Shown here piece after piece: positions 17,969 through 26,063 of a stretch of DNA of 64,000 nucleotides. Source of the stretch: Gallionella sp. (GTDB lineage: Bacteria > Pseudomonadota > Gammaproteobacteria > Burkholderiales > Gallionellaceae); assembly GCA_028689145.1 (NCBI GenBank), contig JAQTWT010000006.1, positions 62,001-126,000 of the forward strand. The letters are read 5' to 3'. The translations under genes and the position numbers were made by a program. Numbering within the stretch: position 1 is the stretch's first letter; each line of letters starts with the position of its first letter. A model generated the notes under the pieces. It made no database searches, was not told where the DNA came from, and worked only from the letters and a program-made list of their open reading frames with translations.

Positions 17969-18102
17969 ATATGCGCTTTTGAATTTTCATCGATTAAATC
18001 GGGCGGAATTCTTACCAAATTAAGAGACACCCGATCAAAAACTTATTTGTTTTATTCTATTTATTTAAGGCAGGTCGGCAAAACGGATAAGGGTAAAACA
18101 CA

Positions 18103-19236
18103 TTGGTCAGTTCAGCGGAAATTCTGAAGGCAAGCATCCTGATTGTTGACGATCATGAGGCTAATATACTTTTGCTTGAGCGTATGCTGCGCGGTGCCGG
18201 TTATGTTTCCATAACATTCACGACTAATCCTGGTGAGGTCTGCGAACTGCACCGAAAAAACCACTACGATCTGATTCTGCTCGATCTTCGGATGCCCGGC
18301 ATGGATGGGTTCCAGGTGATGGGCGGTCTGAAGGAAATAGAACCGGACGGCTATCTTCCGGTTCTTGTGATTACCGCACAACCGGGACATAAGTTGCAGG
18401 CGCTGAAAGCCGGGGCAAAGGATTTCATCAGCAAGCCGTTTGATCTGGCCGAGGTACTGGCGCGTGTTCACAATATGCTGGATGTGCGGTTGCTGCACGA
18501 GGAATCGAAAAGCTACAGCCAAATTCTGGAGCAAAAGGTACGGGAAGTTGAGGAAAGCCGCGATCTGATCAGTCGCCAGAGTGACGAGGTCAAGAGTCTC
18601 TACGACAAAATCGTGGCGGAGCAGCAGCGGTCAATCAAGTTGAGTCTGCAGCCGGGTGCCATGGTGGGTGTCGAAAACGAGGAACGCCTCGCCACGCACT
18701 GGTTACGGAGCCTGAGGCTGCGCCACCCCTGGCTACAGCTCAACCTGCTCACTGCTTTCGTGGTCGGCGGTGTGGTGTTTGTGTTCCAGGAAACCATCGA
18801 TCGCTTGTTGATTCTCACCGTATTCCTGCCGGTACTGGCCGACCAGTCTGGCAATACCGGTAGTCAGGCGCTGGCGATCACCTTGCGCGGCATCATTCTG
18901 GGTGATCTGGAGTCGGGTAAGGAAAAAATGCTGATCATGAAAGAAGCTCTGCTCGGATTGCTGAATGGCGCGCTTGTCGGGCTGGTGGCAGCAGTTGGCA
19001 TGTATCTGGTTGCTGCAAACCAAAATTTGCCCAGTGCCTTCATGCTCGGCATGGTCGTGTTCCTCGCCATGATCGGCAGCTGTGTCATCAGCGGTATCTG
19101 CGGGGCCTTTGTGCCGCTTGTTTTGAAGCGGTTTGGTGCCGACCCATTCACTGCTTCGACCATTTTTCTCACCACCGCTACTAATGTGACGAGCATGGGA
19201 ATGCTGTTGGGGCTGGCGGCGGTTCTAGTCAAGTGA
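18103..19236 (+). CDS. Receiver domain fused to MgtE-type divalent cation transport domain
   Basis: 377 residues. A complete receiver (Asp16/17, phospho-Asp61, Lys111) is followed by a coiled coil (about 135-180) and then a hydrophobic region (about 212-377) with some five membrane segments. This region carries MgtE signatures: DQSGNTGSQALAITLRG (247-263) and the late RFGADPFTAS segment. The cytoplasmic MgtE N and CBS domains that gate classical MgtE are absent; the receiver occupies their place. The pore-region Asp expected near TTAT-D is Asn361. The start is TTG, judged by alignment with sister receivers. Predicted role: phosphorylation-gated cation channel or a membrane-anchored regulator (inference). 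Confidence 0.85.
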   Translation: MVSSAEILKASILIVDDHEANILLLERMLRGAGYVSITFTTNPGEVCELHRKNHYDLILLDLRMPGMDGFQVMGGLKEIEPDGYLPVLVITAQPGHKLQALKAGAKDFISKPFDLAEVLARVHNMLDVRLLHEESKSYSQILEQKVREVEESRDLISRQSDEVKSLYDKIVAEQQRSIKLSLQPGAMVGVENEERLATHWLRSLRLRHPWLQLNLLTAFVVGGVVFVFQETIDRLLILTVFLPVLADQSGNTGSQALAITLRGIILGDLESGKEKMLIMKEALLGLLNGALVGLVAAVGMYLVAANQNLPSAFMLGMVVFLAMIGSCVISGICGAFVPLVLKRFGADPFTASTIFLTTATNVTSMGMLLGLAAVLVK

Positions 19237-19287
19237 GTAACGCTGCCCAGATGGGTTATCCAATATAAATAAAATCGGACAAGTGTG

Positions 19288-20250
19288 ATGATGAGCGAAC
19301 AGGAAATTCTTAACGCCAATATTTTGATAGTCGATGATCAGGAAGCCAATGTGCAGCTATTGGAGCAATTGCTGCGTGAAGCCGGCTATCAACGCATTAC
19401 ATCGACGCTGGATCCGCATGCTGTTTGTGCGCTGCATCGTGAAAACCACTACGATTTGATTCTGCTTGATCTGCAGATGCCCGGCATGGATGGCTATCAG
19501 GTGATGGAAAGCCTGAAGGAAATCGAAACCGAAGGCTACCTTCCGGTATTCGTGGTCACGTCCTATCCGGATCACAAGTTGCGGGCGCTGACCTCGGGTG
19601 CGAAGGACTTCATCAGCAAACCGTTTAATCTGATGGAAGTTAAAACGCGCATTCACAACTTGCTGGAGGTGCGGCTGTTGTTTGTAAATCTCGAAGATTC
19701 CAACAGGGTATTGGAATCCATGGCATTGCACGACGCGTTGACCGGGTTGCCGAATAGGCGGCTTTTAATGGACAGGCTTTCGTTGGCTATCTCCCATGCG
19801 CACAGAAACAAGCACCTGATGGCGGTAATGTATTTGGATTTGGACGGATTTAAACAGATCAATGACACCTTGGGGCATGATGCCGGTGATGCCATATTAA
19901 GCATGGTAGCTGATCGTATGCTGGATTCCGTGCGCCAGGAAGACACGGTAGCACGCTTGGGTGGAGATGAATTCGTAATAGTCTTGTGGGAATTAAGCCA
20001 TGCGGAAGGCGTGGATAAACCTGTGTCGAAAGTAATACAGGCCGTATCGCAACCATACAACATTCAAGGCCATAGCGTGAGCATAACCATCAGCGCCGGT
20101 GTCGGTATTTATCCCACGCACGGCGAGGAGATGAAGATACTGTTGAAGAACGCGGATATTGCGTTGCATGAGGCTAAGCGCTCGGGCAAGAATGATTATT
20201 GTATCGCAGCGCGTATCGGGTCATCCCCAGAATCACTGACAGCCTGCTAG
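19288..20250 (+). CDS. REC-GGDEF diguanylate cyclase
   Basis: About 320 residues. The receiver has phospho-Asp in LILLDLQMPGMDG and Lys in ISKPF. The GGDEF domain (about 150-310) shows DALTGLPNRR, the metal-binding DLDGFKQIND and an intact GGDEF signature in ARLGGDEFVIV. It should make cyclic-di-GMP when phosphorylated and opposes the HD-GYP enzyme at 10667. No I-site RxxD is evident immediately before GGDEF. GTG at 19285 and ATGs at 19288 and 19291 are all possible starts. Last gene of the signalling array. Confidence 0.92.
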   Translation: MMSEQEILNANILIVDDQEANVQLLEQLLREAGYQRITSTLDPHAVCALHRENHYDLILLDLQMPGMDGYQVMESLKEIETEGYLPVFVVTSYPDHKLRALTSGAKDFISKPFNLMEVKTRIHNLLEVRLLFVNLEDSNRVLESMALHDALTGLPNRRLLMDRLSLAISHAHRNKHLMAVMYLDLDGFKQINDTLGHDAGDAILSMVADRMLDSVRQEDTVARLGGDEFVIVLWELSHAEGVDKPVSKVIQAVSQPYNIQGHSVSITISAGVGIYPTHGEEMKILLKNADIALHEAKRSGKNDYCIAARIGSSPESLTAC

Positions 20251-20286
20251 ATTGTCGATATTGTCTCCGCAGTAAAGAAGAGCTCA

Positions 20287-20402
20287 TTGAACCTAAAAAA
20301 ACGCGGTTGGCGGGTTTGTAGGTGCGAATTCATTCGCACATACGAAAGTAACGCAATACCATGAATTAACAGAATACACATCACCAACTGCGTTTTTTAG
20401 GT
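20287..20402. repeat. REP unit (family A) flanked by longer inverted repeats
   Basis: The REP core GTAGGTGCGAATTCATTCGC lies at 20318-20337. It is bracketed by CCTAAAAAAACGCGGTTGG (from about 20291) and CCAACTGCGTTTTTTAGG (to about 20402), which are near inverse complements. The right flank matches the one after the REP pair at 1681, so core and flank move together. It sits between convergent genes and could act as a terminator on both strands. Confidence 0.7.
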
Positions 20403-20406
20403 TGAA

Positions 20407-21450
20407 TTATCCTGACTTTCTGCGCACAGCCCACTCCTGCATCAGACTGAACCCCACTGCAAGCAGTGTCGGGCCGATAAAAATCCCAATGAAGCCAAAG
20501 GCGAGTATCCCGCCCATTACGCCGAGAAAAATCAGGATAAACGGCAAGTTGCTATCACGACTGATTAGCAGGGGTATCACTATATTGTCGACACCGCTAA
20601 TCAGAAAAAATCCCCACAGCAGCATGAAAATTCCCCATGCCACGTCGCCTTGATAGAACAGCCAAATGGCGGCACCGCACCATATCACCGGTGGCCCGAT
20701 GGGAATCATGGCGAGCAGGCCGGTGGCTACGCCGAGCAGCATGGCTGCCGGTACGCCTGCGATAGCAAAACCAATTGCGGCGACAAACCCCTGCGCCAGA
20801 GAGATGCCCAATAGCCCGTACATTACGCTCTGTATAGTGTTGTTTATGATGCCGATGACATTGGCTGCATGGATGCCAAGCACACGATCCACCACCGTGT
20901 TGAAAAAACACATCAACGCTACGCCGTCCCGGTATAAGAAAAAACTGACAAATGCGGCCAGACTCATCTCAATGACACCTTGGCCAAGCATGATTCCGCC
21001 CGCAAGCAGAAAATTCTTGGCCGGTTCCAGTAAACGTTTCACCAGAGCATTCATGTCTGCCGGGCTGGTCGCGATCAAATTCCAATATTTATGGAGTGGT
21101 TCGCCAAAGGCCGGCACCCGTATTAGCCACTCCGGGGATTTCGGTAGTCCGTTTTCGATAGTTTGTTTGATCACATCGTAAAAGGCGGTAACGGTGTCGG
21201 CAAGGTCGTATGCCAACAGTGCCAGTGGCAGAATAACTACAAGTGCCAGCGAAAGTGTCATGGTAAATGCGGCTAGGTTTTTCCTGCCATTCGTTTTGCG
21301 CAATAACCAAAGATAATGTGGCCAAGTCGAGACGCACACCACAGCCGCAAGCAGTACTGCGGCTAAAAACGGCCTGAGCACCCAGAAGCACCCGCCCACC
21401 AGAATAAACACGGCGGTAAGTTGAGCGGGATTTTCAAAGCGTTTTTCCAT
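20407..21450 (-). CDS. AI-2E family transporter (PerM/UPF0118 type)
   Basis: 347 residues with about eight hydrophobic membrane segments. There is a central soluble loop (about 95-145) and the C-terminal pattern ATGLLAMIPIGPP and FGFIGIFIGPTLLA characteristic of the AI-2E exporter-like family. The substrate is uncertain in most members. The ATG follows one base after the stop of the upstream cysteine-peptidase gene, so the two are co-translated. Confidence 0.9.
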   Translation of the reverse strand: MEKRFENPAQLTAVFILVGGCFWVLRPFLAAVLLAAVVCVSTWPHYLWLLRKTNGRKNLAAFTMTLSLALVVILPLALLAYDLADTVTAFYDVIKQTIENGLPKSPEWLIRVPAFGEPLHKYWNLIATSPADMNALVKRLLEPAKNFLLAGGIMLGQGVIEMSLAAFVSFFLYRDGVALMCFFNTVVDRVLGIHAANVIGIINNTIQSVMYGLLGISLAQGFVAAIGFAIAGVPAAMLLGVATGLLAMIPIGPPVIWCGAAIWLFYQGDVAWGIFMLLWGFFLISGVDNIVIPLLISRDSNLPFILIFLGVMGGILAFGFIGIFIGPTLLAVGFSLMQEWAVRRKSG

Positions 21451-21451
21451 G

Positions 21452-22498
21452 CTATTCAGTCTCTTTCCAGATTCCGGTAGATTTTATTTTGATCTGCTCC
21501 AGAGTGTCTTGTGCAGCTGCCTGTTCCGTGCCGCCTAGGCTGACGGCCCGATTCGCAGCGGCCAAGGCCTCCGGATAGCGCTGCTGGTCAGCCAGAGTTT
21601 GCGCAAGATTATTGAAGGCTATCGGGGAATCCGGATGATCCAGCGTTGCCTGTTGGTAGGATTTTTCGGCGCGCAGCACATTGCCTTGGGCGTAGGCTGC
21701 ATTGCCCGTGCCAATGCGGGCGGTGAGGTTGCGCGGCCAGCGCTCGAGTGCTGCCGCATAGGCTGCTTCGGCTTTTTCTGATGGAATGAATTTTTCCAAT
21801 GCCACTGCTGCGGCAACGTATCCAGCTTCGGTTGCAGTACGCGGCACTTGGCCCGGCGGCAATGCCAGCATGGCCCAGTATCCGGCGCGTTCCCAGGTAT
21901 GCTCGAAAGTCGTAAGCGGCAGCACTTGTCGCTGTTCCAGGCCGGAACGCAGGATGATTTCACCGCGCTTGAGGTCGTATCCAACCACCACCGCGTAATG
22001 CCATAGCGGATACCAGCTTAGTGCGAGATTTTGCAGCACAACGACAGGTGACCCGGCGGCTACTTCCACCAGCAAGTCGTCCAGCTGCGGTGCTAACTCA
22101 TAGGCTAACAGGCCATTGCGCCGGGTGGCGGCAAGCATTTCGACCTGCAGGCTGCCATCGCGCCCCGGCAGATATAGCTGCGGTGTCAGGTCTTGCGGTG
22201 TGACCTTTGCGCCGCCGGCATTAAGCGCCATGGCGAGTGATGCCGGGCCGCACTGATGAATTTCCTGTGGGTAGAACGGTATTTCGCCAAGCTCCACCTG
22301 AGGCAGCAGCTGCGCTGAGTGGGATGTGAGTAAAGCCTGCGTCTGCGGTGTGGCGCAGCCGCATAACCAGATCAACAAGGAAACGCCCGCGCTAAACCTG
22401 AAACTCGCGCAGCGAAACCACGTCCCTCTCGCCCGCTTGCGGGAGATAACCAGCGACTTGCCCGCTTGCGGGCTTAGTCGAATGGCTAGTTGTTCCAT
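21452..22498 (-). CDS. PA2778-type cysteine peptidase (C39-like) with TPR region, lipoprotein
   Basis: About 348 residues. A lipobox-like LIWLCGC is followed by a C39-like papain-fold domain with QCGPASLAMAL (catalytic Cys) and WHYAVVVGYD (catalytic His). The C-terminal half has tetratricopeptide repeats (AYAAALERWPRN, AFNNLAQTLADQQRYPEAL). It stands next to a PA2779-family gene, as in Pseudomonas, which supports the name. The start is uncertain: the frame is open to an ATG at 22540, and the first 25 or so codons from 22498 lie inside an interspersed repeat also found near 38125, with no clear ribosome-binding site. Confidence 0.82.
   Translation of the reverse strand: MEQLAIRLSPQAGKSLVISRKRARGTWFRCASFRFSAGVSLLIWLCGCATPQTQALLTSHSAQLLPQVELGEIPFYPQEIHQCGPASLAMALNAGGAKVTPQDLTPQLYLPGRDGSLQVEMLAATRRNGLLAYELAPQLDDLLVEVAAGSPVVVLQNLALSWYPLWHYAVVVGYDLKRGEIILRSGLEQRQVLPLTTFEHTWERAGYWAMLALPPGQVPRTATEAGYVAAAVALEKFIPSEKAEAAYAAALERWPRNLTARIGTGNAAYAQGNVLRAEKSYQQATLDHPDSPIAFNNLAQTLADQQRYPEALAAANRAVSLGGTEQAAAQDTLEQIKIKSTGIWKETE
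22441..22495. repeat. Interspersed repeat shared with 38125-38184
   Basis: GATAACCAGCGACTTG and TAGTCGAATGGCTAGTTGTT occur here and again at about 38129-38183, with a variable middle. Here the sequence overlaps the predicted N-terminal codons of the cysteine peptidase. Confidence 0.65.
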
Positions 22499-22602
22499 CA
22501 GAGTTAGGAGAGAGGGAACGGGCATTAACAGGTTTATCATCGGAATCTACAGCCTGCCATGCCCGTTAGGCGGGCGCAGGATTGAAGCAGCATGGCCAGG
22601 AG

Positions 22603-22998
22603 TTACTTGGCTGTGCGTGTGAACGAAAACACTTTGGTAAAGCCCAGAATGTCCGTCACCAACAAGACGATGAAAATAGTGAACAGAATCCCGATAATGT
22701 CACCGCCGGCTGGCATTTTATCCAGCTTGCCTGCCACTTTCTGCACTTCTTCATCGGTCAGTGCAGATACGCGCGCTTTGGCAGCATCAGTATCAATCCC
22801 CTGAGCCTGTAACTCCTTGCGCACATCTTCACGGTCGAGGAACGTGCGAATACGTTCGCGTTCAGATTGGGATTGGGCGGAAGTTGCCACCTTGTCCGTA
22901 CTCACCATCCCCGCCTGAGCATATTGAAACGGCAGGCCAAGGCTCAAAACACTGACAATCAGCAAGCGGCTGGTCATGCGCATAAAACGTGAATTCAT
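22603..22998 (-). CDS. PA2779 family protein
   Basis: 131 residues: a signal peptide (about 1-30, cleavage near YAQAG), a charged helical middle with SERERIRTFLDREDVRKEL and a single C-terminal membrane segment (GILFTIFIVLLVTDILGF). AGGAG lies 7 bases before the ATG. This matches the PA2779 family, whose biochemical role is unknown, and its position next to the PA2778-type peptidase is the conserved arrangement. Confidence 0.88.
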   Translation of the reverse strand: MNSRFMRMTSRLLIVSVLSLGLPFQYAQAGMVSTDKVATSAQSQSERERIRTFLDREDVRKELQAQGIDTDAAKARVSALTDEEVQKVAGKLDKMPAGGDIIGILFTIFIVLLVTDILGFTKVFSFTRTAK

Positions 22999-23111
22999 TT
23001 TAATTCTCCTGTCGAAAGTTTAGGCGATTAAGCCAAATGTGACACCAATGCGGTGCCGGTAAAACGCAAATAAATCTGACCAATCAAATGAAATGAAACG
23101 GTGTGTTTTAC

Positions 23112-23339
23112 TTAACGCAAATAAACCAATTCACGCTTAGCTTTTCGATATATAAGATAACTATGCAAAAACCAACCAAAAACAAATCCAAACATCAAGG
23201 TGAAAAATATCAACAACGCCACCGGCATTGATGCTCTCCAGAATAGAAATTCAATCTCGATCGTAGCGATATTTTGAGCGGTAAGTATCACTGCCAGACT
23301 TGCAAGAGCCAGTATCAGCGCTAATTTAATGTTCATCAT
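23112..23339 (-). CDS. LapA-like (DUF1049) small membrane protein
   Basis: 75 residues with two membrane segments (LALILALASLAVILTAQN and VALLIFFTLMFGFVFGWFLH) separated by a short IEIEFLFW loop, typical of the LapA/DUF1049 family linked to lipopolysaccharide assembly and envelope stress. The frame extends upstream to 23426, but those codons overlap the next gene, so the MMNIKLAL start is preferred. Confidence 0.8.
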   Translation of the reverse strand: MMNIKLALILALASLAVILTAQNIATIEIEFLFWRASMPVALLIFFTLMFGFVFGWFLHSYLIYRKAKRELVYLR

Positions 23340-23376
23340 GATCACCGTGTCGGTTTGGAAAAAACTTGGGAAAACA

Positions 23377-23889
23377 TCAATACAACTTGACCTTGATTTG
23401 CAACGATAGCGCCCCATACGCGACATCTTTTACATAGGGTATTACAATCAAATTTGCGCCAACGCTTTTATATTCAAAACTGGCAGCCGGTAACACTATT
23501 GGAAACCAGCCGCCATTGTTGGCTCCCGGATAACCGTTAACACCGCCTGCTACCACACCAAAGTGAACCGGCCCCAATGCCAGAGGATGCCAATGCCAGC
23601 CGACATAATGAGATGTGCGCCGGACACTGTTATGGGAACTGCCAACCACTATTGAATTTGCTGTCGAATAGCGATATTCCCCGCCAAGCCCCCAATTTTG
23701 ATTGTTGAACCCCTTATCCTTCTGGAAGTGGTAAGAGTAAAAGCCGGCGTTGATCCAAATTTCGCTAATGGGTGTTGATTCAACGATTGCAAAAGGCCCA
23801 AAAGTTTCAGCGGCAGATGTCGCGGAAATTGAAACCATGCCAATGCAAACCAACATTTTAATCACATGTGGTAACGCAATTATTGGCAT
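23377..23889 (-). CDS. Putative small outer-membrane beta-barrel protein, PagP/PagL-like in appearance
   Basis: 170 residues with a signal peptide ending near SATSAAE. The mature part has short alternating strands rich in aromatic residues (YSYHFQKDKG, HYVGWHWHPLAL, GGVNGYPGANNGGWFPI). The overall look is that of small lipid-A-modifying barrels, but I cannot verify catalytic residues, so the function is left open. It is 26 bases downstream of the coiled-coil stress protein gene. Confidence 0.65.
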   Translation of the reverse strand: MPIIALPHVIKMLVCIGMVSISATSAAETFGPFAIVESTPISEIWINAGFYSYHFQKDKGFNNQNWGLGGEYRYSTANSIVVGSSHNSVRRTSHYVGWHWHPLALGPVHFGVVAGGVNGYPGANNGGWFPIVLPAASFEYKSVGANLIVIPYVKDVAYGALSLQIKVKLY

Positions 23890-23915
23890 GATCCGGGGCT
23901 CTGAAATTTTGAGAT

Positions 23916-24203
23916 TTACTTGAACTTGGCATGGGCGTCTGCCACACCAGTTTTCAGGTCATCCCAGATTTTATCGGCAGTCACTTTGACTTGTTCCCAT
24001 GCTTCTCCACTGGCCTTGCCAAGCTCGTTTATTTTTTCAGATGCGGCATGTTGTTTCGCGCGCAATTCATGAAGCTCTTCGGCACGCTTGATTCTCATGT
24101 CGGCCCCGATGTTCTCCATCTTGGCTTCCAGCAAGTCAATTTGTGCGCCCCATTCATTTAGTTGAGCGGCCATTTTTTGCTTATATGCGTCTTGAATTTC
24201 CAT
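23916..24203 (-). CDS. Coiled-coil stress protein, sll1863-like
   Basis: 95 residues, wholly helical and charged, with heptads in LNEWGAQIDLLEAKMENIG and a conserved-looking end EAWEQVKVTADKIWDDLKTG. No signal peptide. Resembles the sll1863-family stress-response proteins. AAGGAG precedes the ATG. It is grouped with BON lipoproteins and other envelope-stress genes. Confidence 0.75.
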   Translation of the reverse strand: MEIQDAYKQKMAAQLNEWGAQIDLLEAKMENIGADMRIKRAEELHELRAKQHAASEKINELGKASGEAWEQVKVTADKIWDDLKTGVADAHAKFK

Positions 24204-24239
24204 GATCTTCTCCTTGGGGTTATATGCGAGAACTTAATT

Positions 24240-24662
24240 TCATTTGATCGGTTTTAGTGCCAGCTTGTTGTCAACATCCTTCACACCGGCTACGGCACCT
24301 GCCAGTGCTTTTGCGCTATTGCTATTTTGCTGCGTATCAACCGATCCGCTTAATGTCACCACGCCGTTTACGGTATCAACACTGATTTGCAGTGTCTTGA
24401 GTCCGGGTTCGGCAAAAATGGCTGCTTTGACCTTGGCCGTGATTTCAGTGTCATCGACGGATACGCCGACACTATGGCTTTGCTCGGCCATTTTCATCGT
24501 GGCTTTATCGGTTGCTTCGCCAATTTTCTGGCCGGCATCTTCAACGGTCTGATCCAATTTTTTCCCGGCAGTTTCTGCCGGTCCGGGCTTGTCGCATGCG
24601 GTTAATCCTGCAACCAGCAGTGTTGAAATTCCGATTAATTTTAAATTCGCTAAAACTTTCAT
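24240..24662 (-). CDS. BON-domain lipoprotein (OsmY-like)
   Basis: 140 residues. A lipoprotein signal ends in LTAC (Cys23). An alanine/lysine-rich helical linker follows, then one BON domain (about 70-138: DDTEITAKVKAAIFAEPGL, VNGVVTLSGSV). BON domains bind membranes or lipids and the family is typically osmotic-stress induced. Paralogous in its BON part to the next gene. Good AAGGA before the ATG. Confidence 0.87.
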   Translation of the reverse strand: MKVLANLKLIGISTLLVAGLTACDKPGPAETAGKKLDQTVEDAGQKIGEATDKATMKMAEQSHSVGVSVDDTEITAKVKAAIFAEPGLKTLQISVDTVNGVVTLSGSVDTQQNSNSAKALAGAVAGVKDVDNKLALKPIK

Positions 24663-24773
24663 TTTGCTTTCCTTGTAAATAATTATTGATATTGCCGAGA
24701 ATCAATTCGTAATTAATGGGTTGAGTAAATACCCCTGCAGCAGATGCGCAGAGGGGCATTCACCAACGAACTA

Positions 24774-25088
24774 TTACTTGAGACGCATGTCATCCTTGAC
24801 AGACTTTACGCCCTTGACGCTACGTGCAAGTTCAACCGCTTTGCTTTCGGCTGCAGTGGAACTGACGAAACCGCTCAGTTGAACGACACCTTTGTAAGTT
24901 TCGACGTTGATTTCGGCTGATTTGAGTGTGGGTTCGCCAAAGATCGCTGATTTCACTTTGGTTGTGATGACTGTATCGTCAACATATTCTCCGGTACCTT
25001 CCTGAGTAGGGGACGAGGCGCATCCAAGTACAGATGCCAATGCCATGGCTGAGAAGAACGTGGCAAATCGCTTGGTGGTGATTTTCAT
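24774..25088 (-). CDS. BON-domain lipoprotein
   Basis: 104 residues from the ATG at 25088, which is supported by AAGGAG 8 bases upstream; the longer frame to 25208 has no such site. Lipobox ASVLGC, then one BON domain (DDTVITTKVKSAIFGEPTL, YKGVVQLSGFV). A hairpin with CCCCT/AGGGG arms at about 24733-24757 follows the stop on the minus strand and may end transcription. Confidence 0.87.
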   Translation of the reverse strand: MKITTKRFATFFSAMALASVLGCASSPTQEGTGEYVDDTVITTKVKSAIFGEPTLKSAEINVETYKGVVQLSGFVSSTAAESKAVELARSVKGVKSVKDDMRLK

Positions 25089-25199
25089 GATAGTGCTCCT
25101 TGTATTAGGGTAAATCCTGATTAAACCAAAATGGTTTTCTGTCAAATCTGCACGAATTTGCTTGCCAATTCGTTTGGCCTCAGATTCAAAGGCCATGAG

Positions 25200-25257
25200 G
25201 CTGTCCATGTTTCAACAAGAATCTCCCAAACTTATTGAAATACTCAACATGGACAGC
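25200..25257. repeat. Long hairpin between OmpA and BON genes
   Basis: 12-base arms GCTGTCCATGTT and AACATGGACAGC enclose an inner TTCAACAAG/CTTATTGAA near-palindrome, giving a long stem. It sits downstream of the OmpA-family stop and upstream of the BON gene. No T-run, so a processing or stability element is as likely as a terminator. Confidence 0.65.
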
Positions 25258-25292
25258 TTCATTCTTATGCCGGATCAATAAGTCCGATACGG

Positions 25293-25982
25293 CTACTGTA
25301 TGGATGTCCGCGTTGCGGCAACTTCGACTTCCACGCGACGATCAGGCGCCAGGCAGGCGATTAATTTGCTGGTTTTCTTATTGCCTTTGCATTCTCCGGG
25401 CTTGGTTACGGGGTCTGAACCGTCCACCCCATTGGCGGTGATCTTGTCGGCTGGTATTCCTGCGGATTCCACCAGATAGGCCTTGACTGCTTCGGCACGG
25501 CGCGTCGATAGTTTTTGGTTGTATGCGTGCGAACCGATCCGGTCGGTGTGTCCCGTTACGGTGATGACCTCAAATTTGGCACCTTTCAGATCGTCGGCAA
25601 ACTTGTCGAGAGCCCGTTGGCCTGAAGGGCTCACGGTTGCTTTGCCGAAACCAAATAGAGAATCAGTGGATGAGTCGGCGGAGAAAGTCATTTTCCTTTT
25701 TGCCGGTGGTGTTACGGCAACAGGTTTTGGTGCAGCGGCCGGTGTTTTGGCCTCCGCTATTTTTGGTGTGACTTTTTTTACCAGGCTCGGATCGCATTCC
25801 TCTATTGCCATAGCCGGTGTCCAGGATCCTGTATGCCAGCATTGACCGGCTCCGCTCCTTACAACATCGCCACGGGTATCGGTCATATAGCCTTCCCTGT
25901 TAATTTCACTTGCGGAAACAGTCCCAGCCAAGCTTAAATAAGCCATGGCAAATGTGTTTAAAACGATTCGTGAGGTTTTCAT
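25293..25982 (-). CDS. OmpA-family protein
   Basis: 229 residues from the ATG at 25982 (AAAAAGGAG upstream). Signal peptide to about residue 25, a segment with CWHTGSWTPAMAIEECDPSL resembling the front of some OmpA-like proteins, an Ala/Pro linker, then the OmpA C-terminal peptidoglycan-binding domain (about 110-225: VTGHTDRIGSHAYNQKLSTR, APDRRVEVEV). No N-terminal beta-barrel. Its C-terminal domain, and some bases beyond the stop, are nearly the same as in the next gene. Confidence 0.9.
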   Translation of the reverse strand: MKTSRIVLNTFAMAYLSLAGTVSASEINREGYMTDTRGDVVRSGAGQCWHTGSWTPAMAIEECDPSLVKKVTPKIAEAKTPAAAPKPVAVTPPAKRKMTFSADSSTDSLFGFGKATVSPSGQRALDKFADDLKGAKFEVITVTGHTDRIGSHAYNQKLSTRRAEAVKAYLVESAGIPADKITANGVDGSDPVTKPGECKGNKKTSKLIACLAPDRRVEVEVAATRTSIQ

Positions 25983-26063
25983 ATTTTTCTCCTTTTTACA
26001 TTTAGAAGCTGCCAATTACATAAATAGTTTCATTCTTATGTCGAATCAATAAGTCAGATACGA

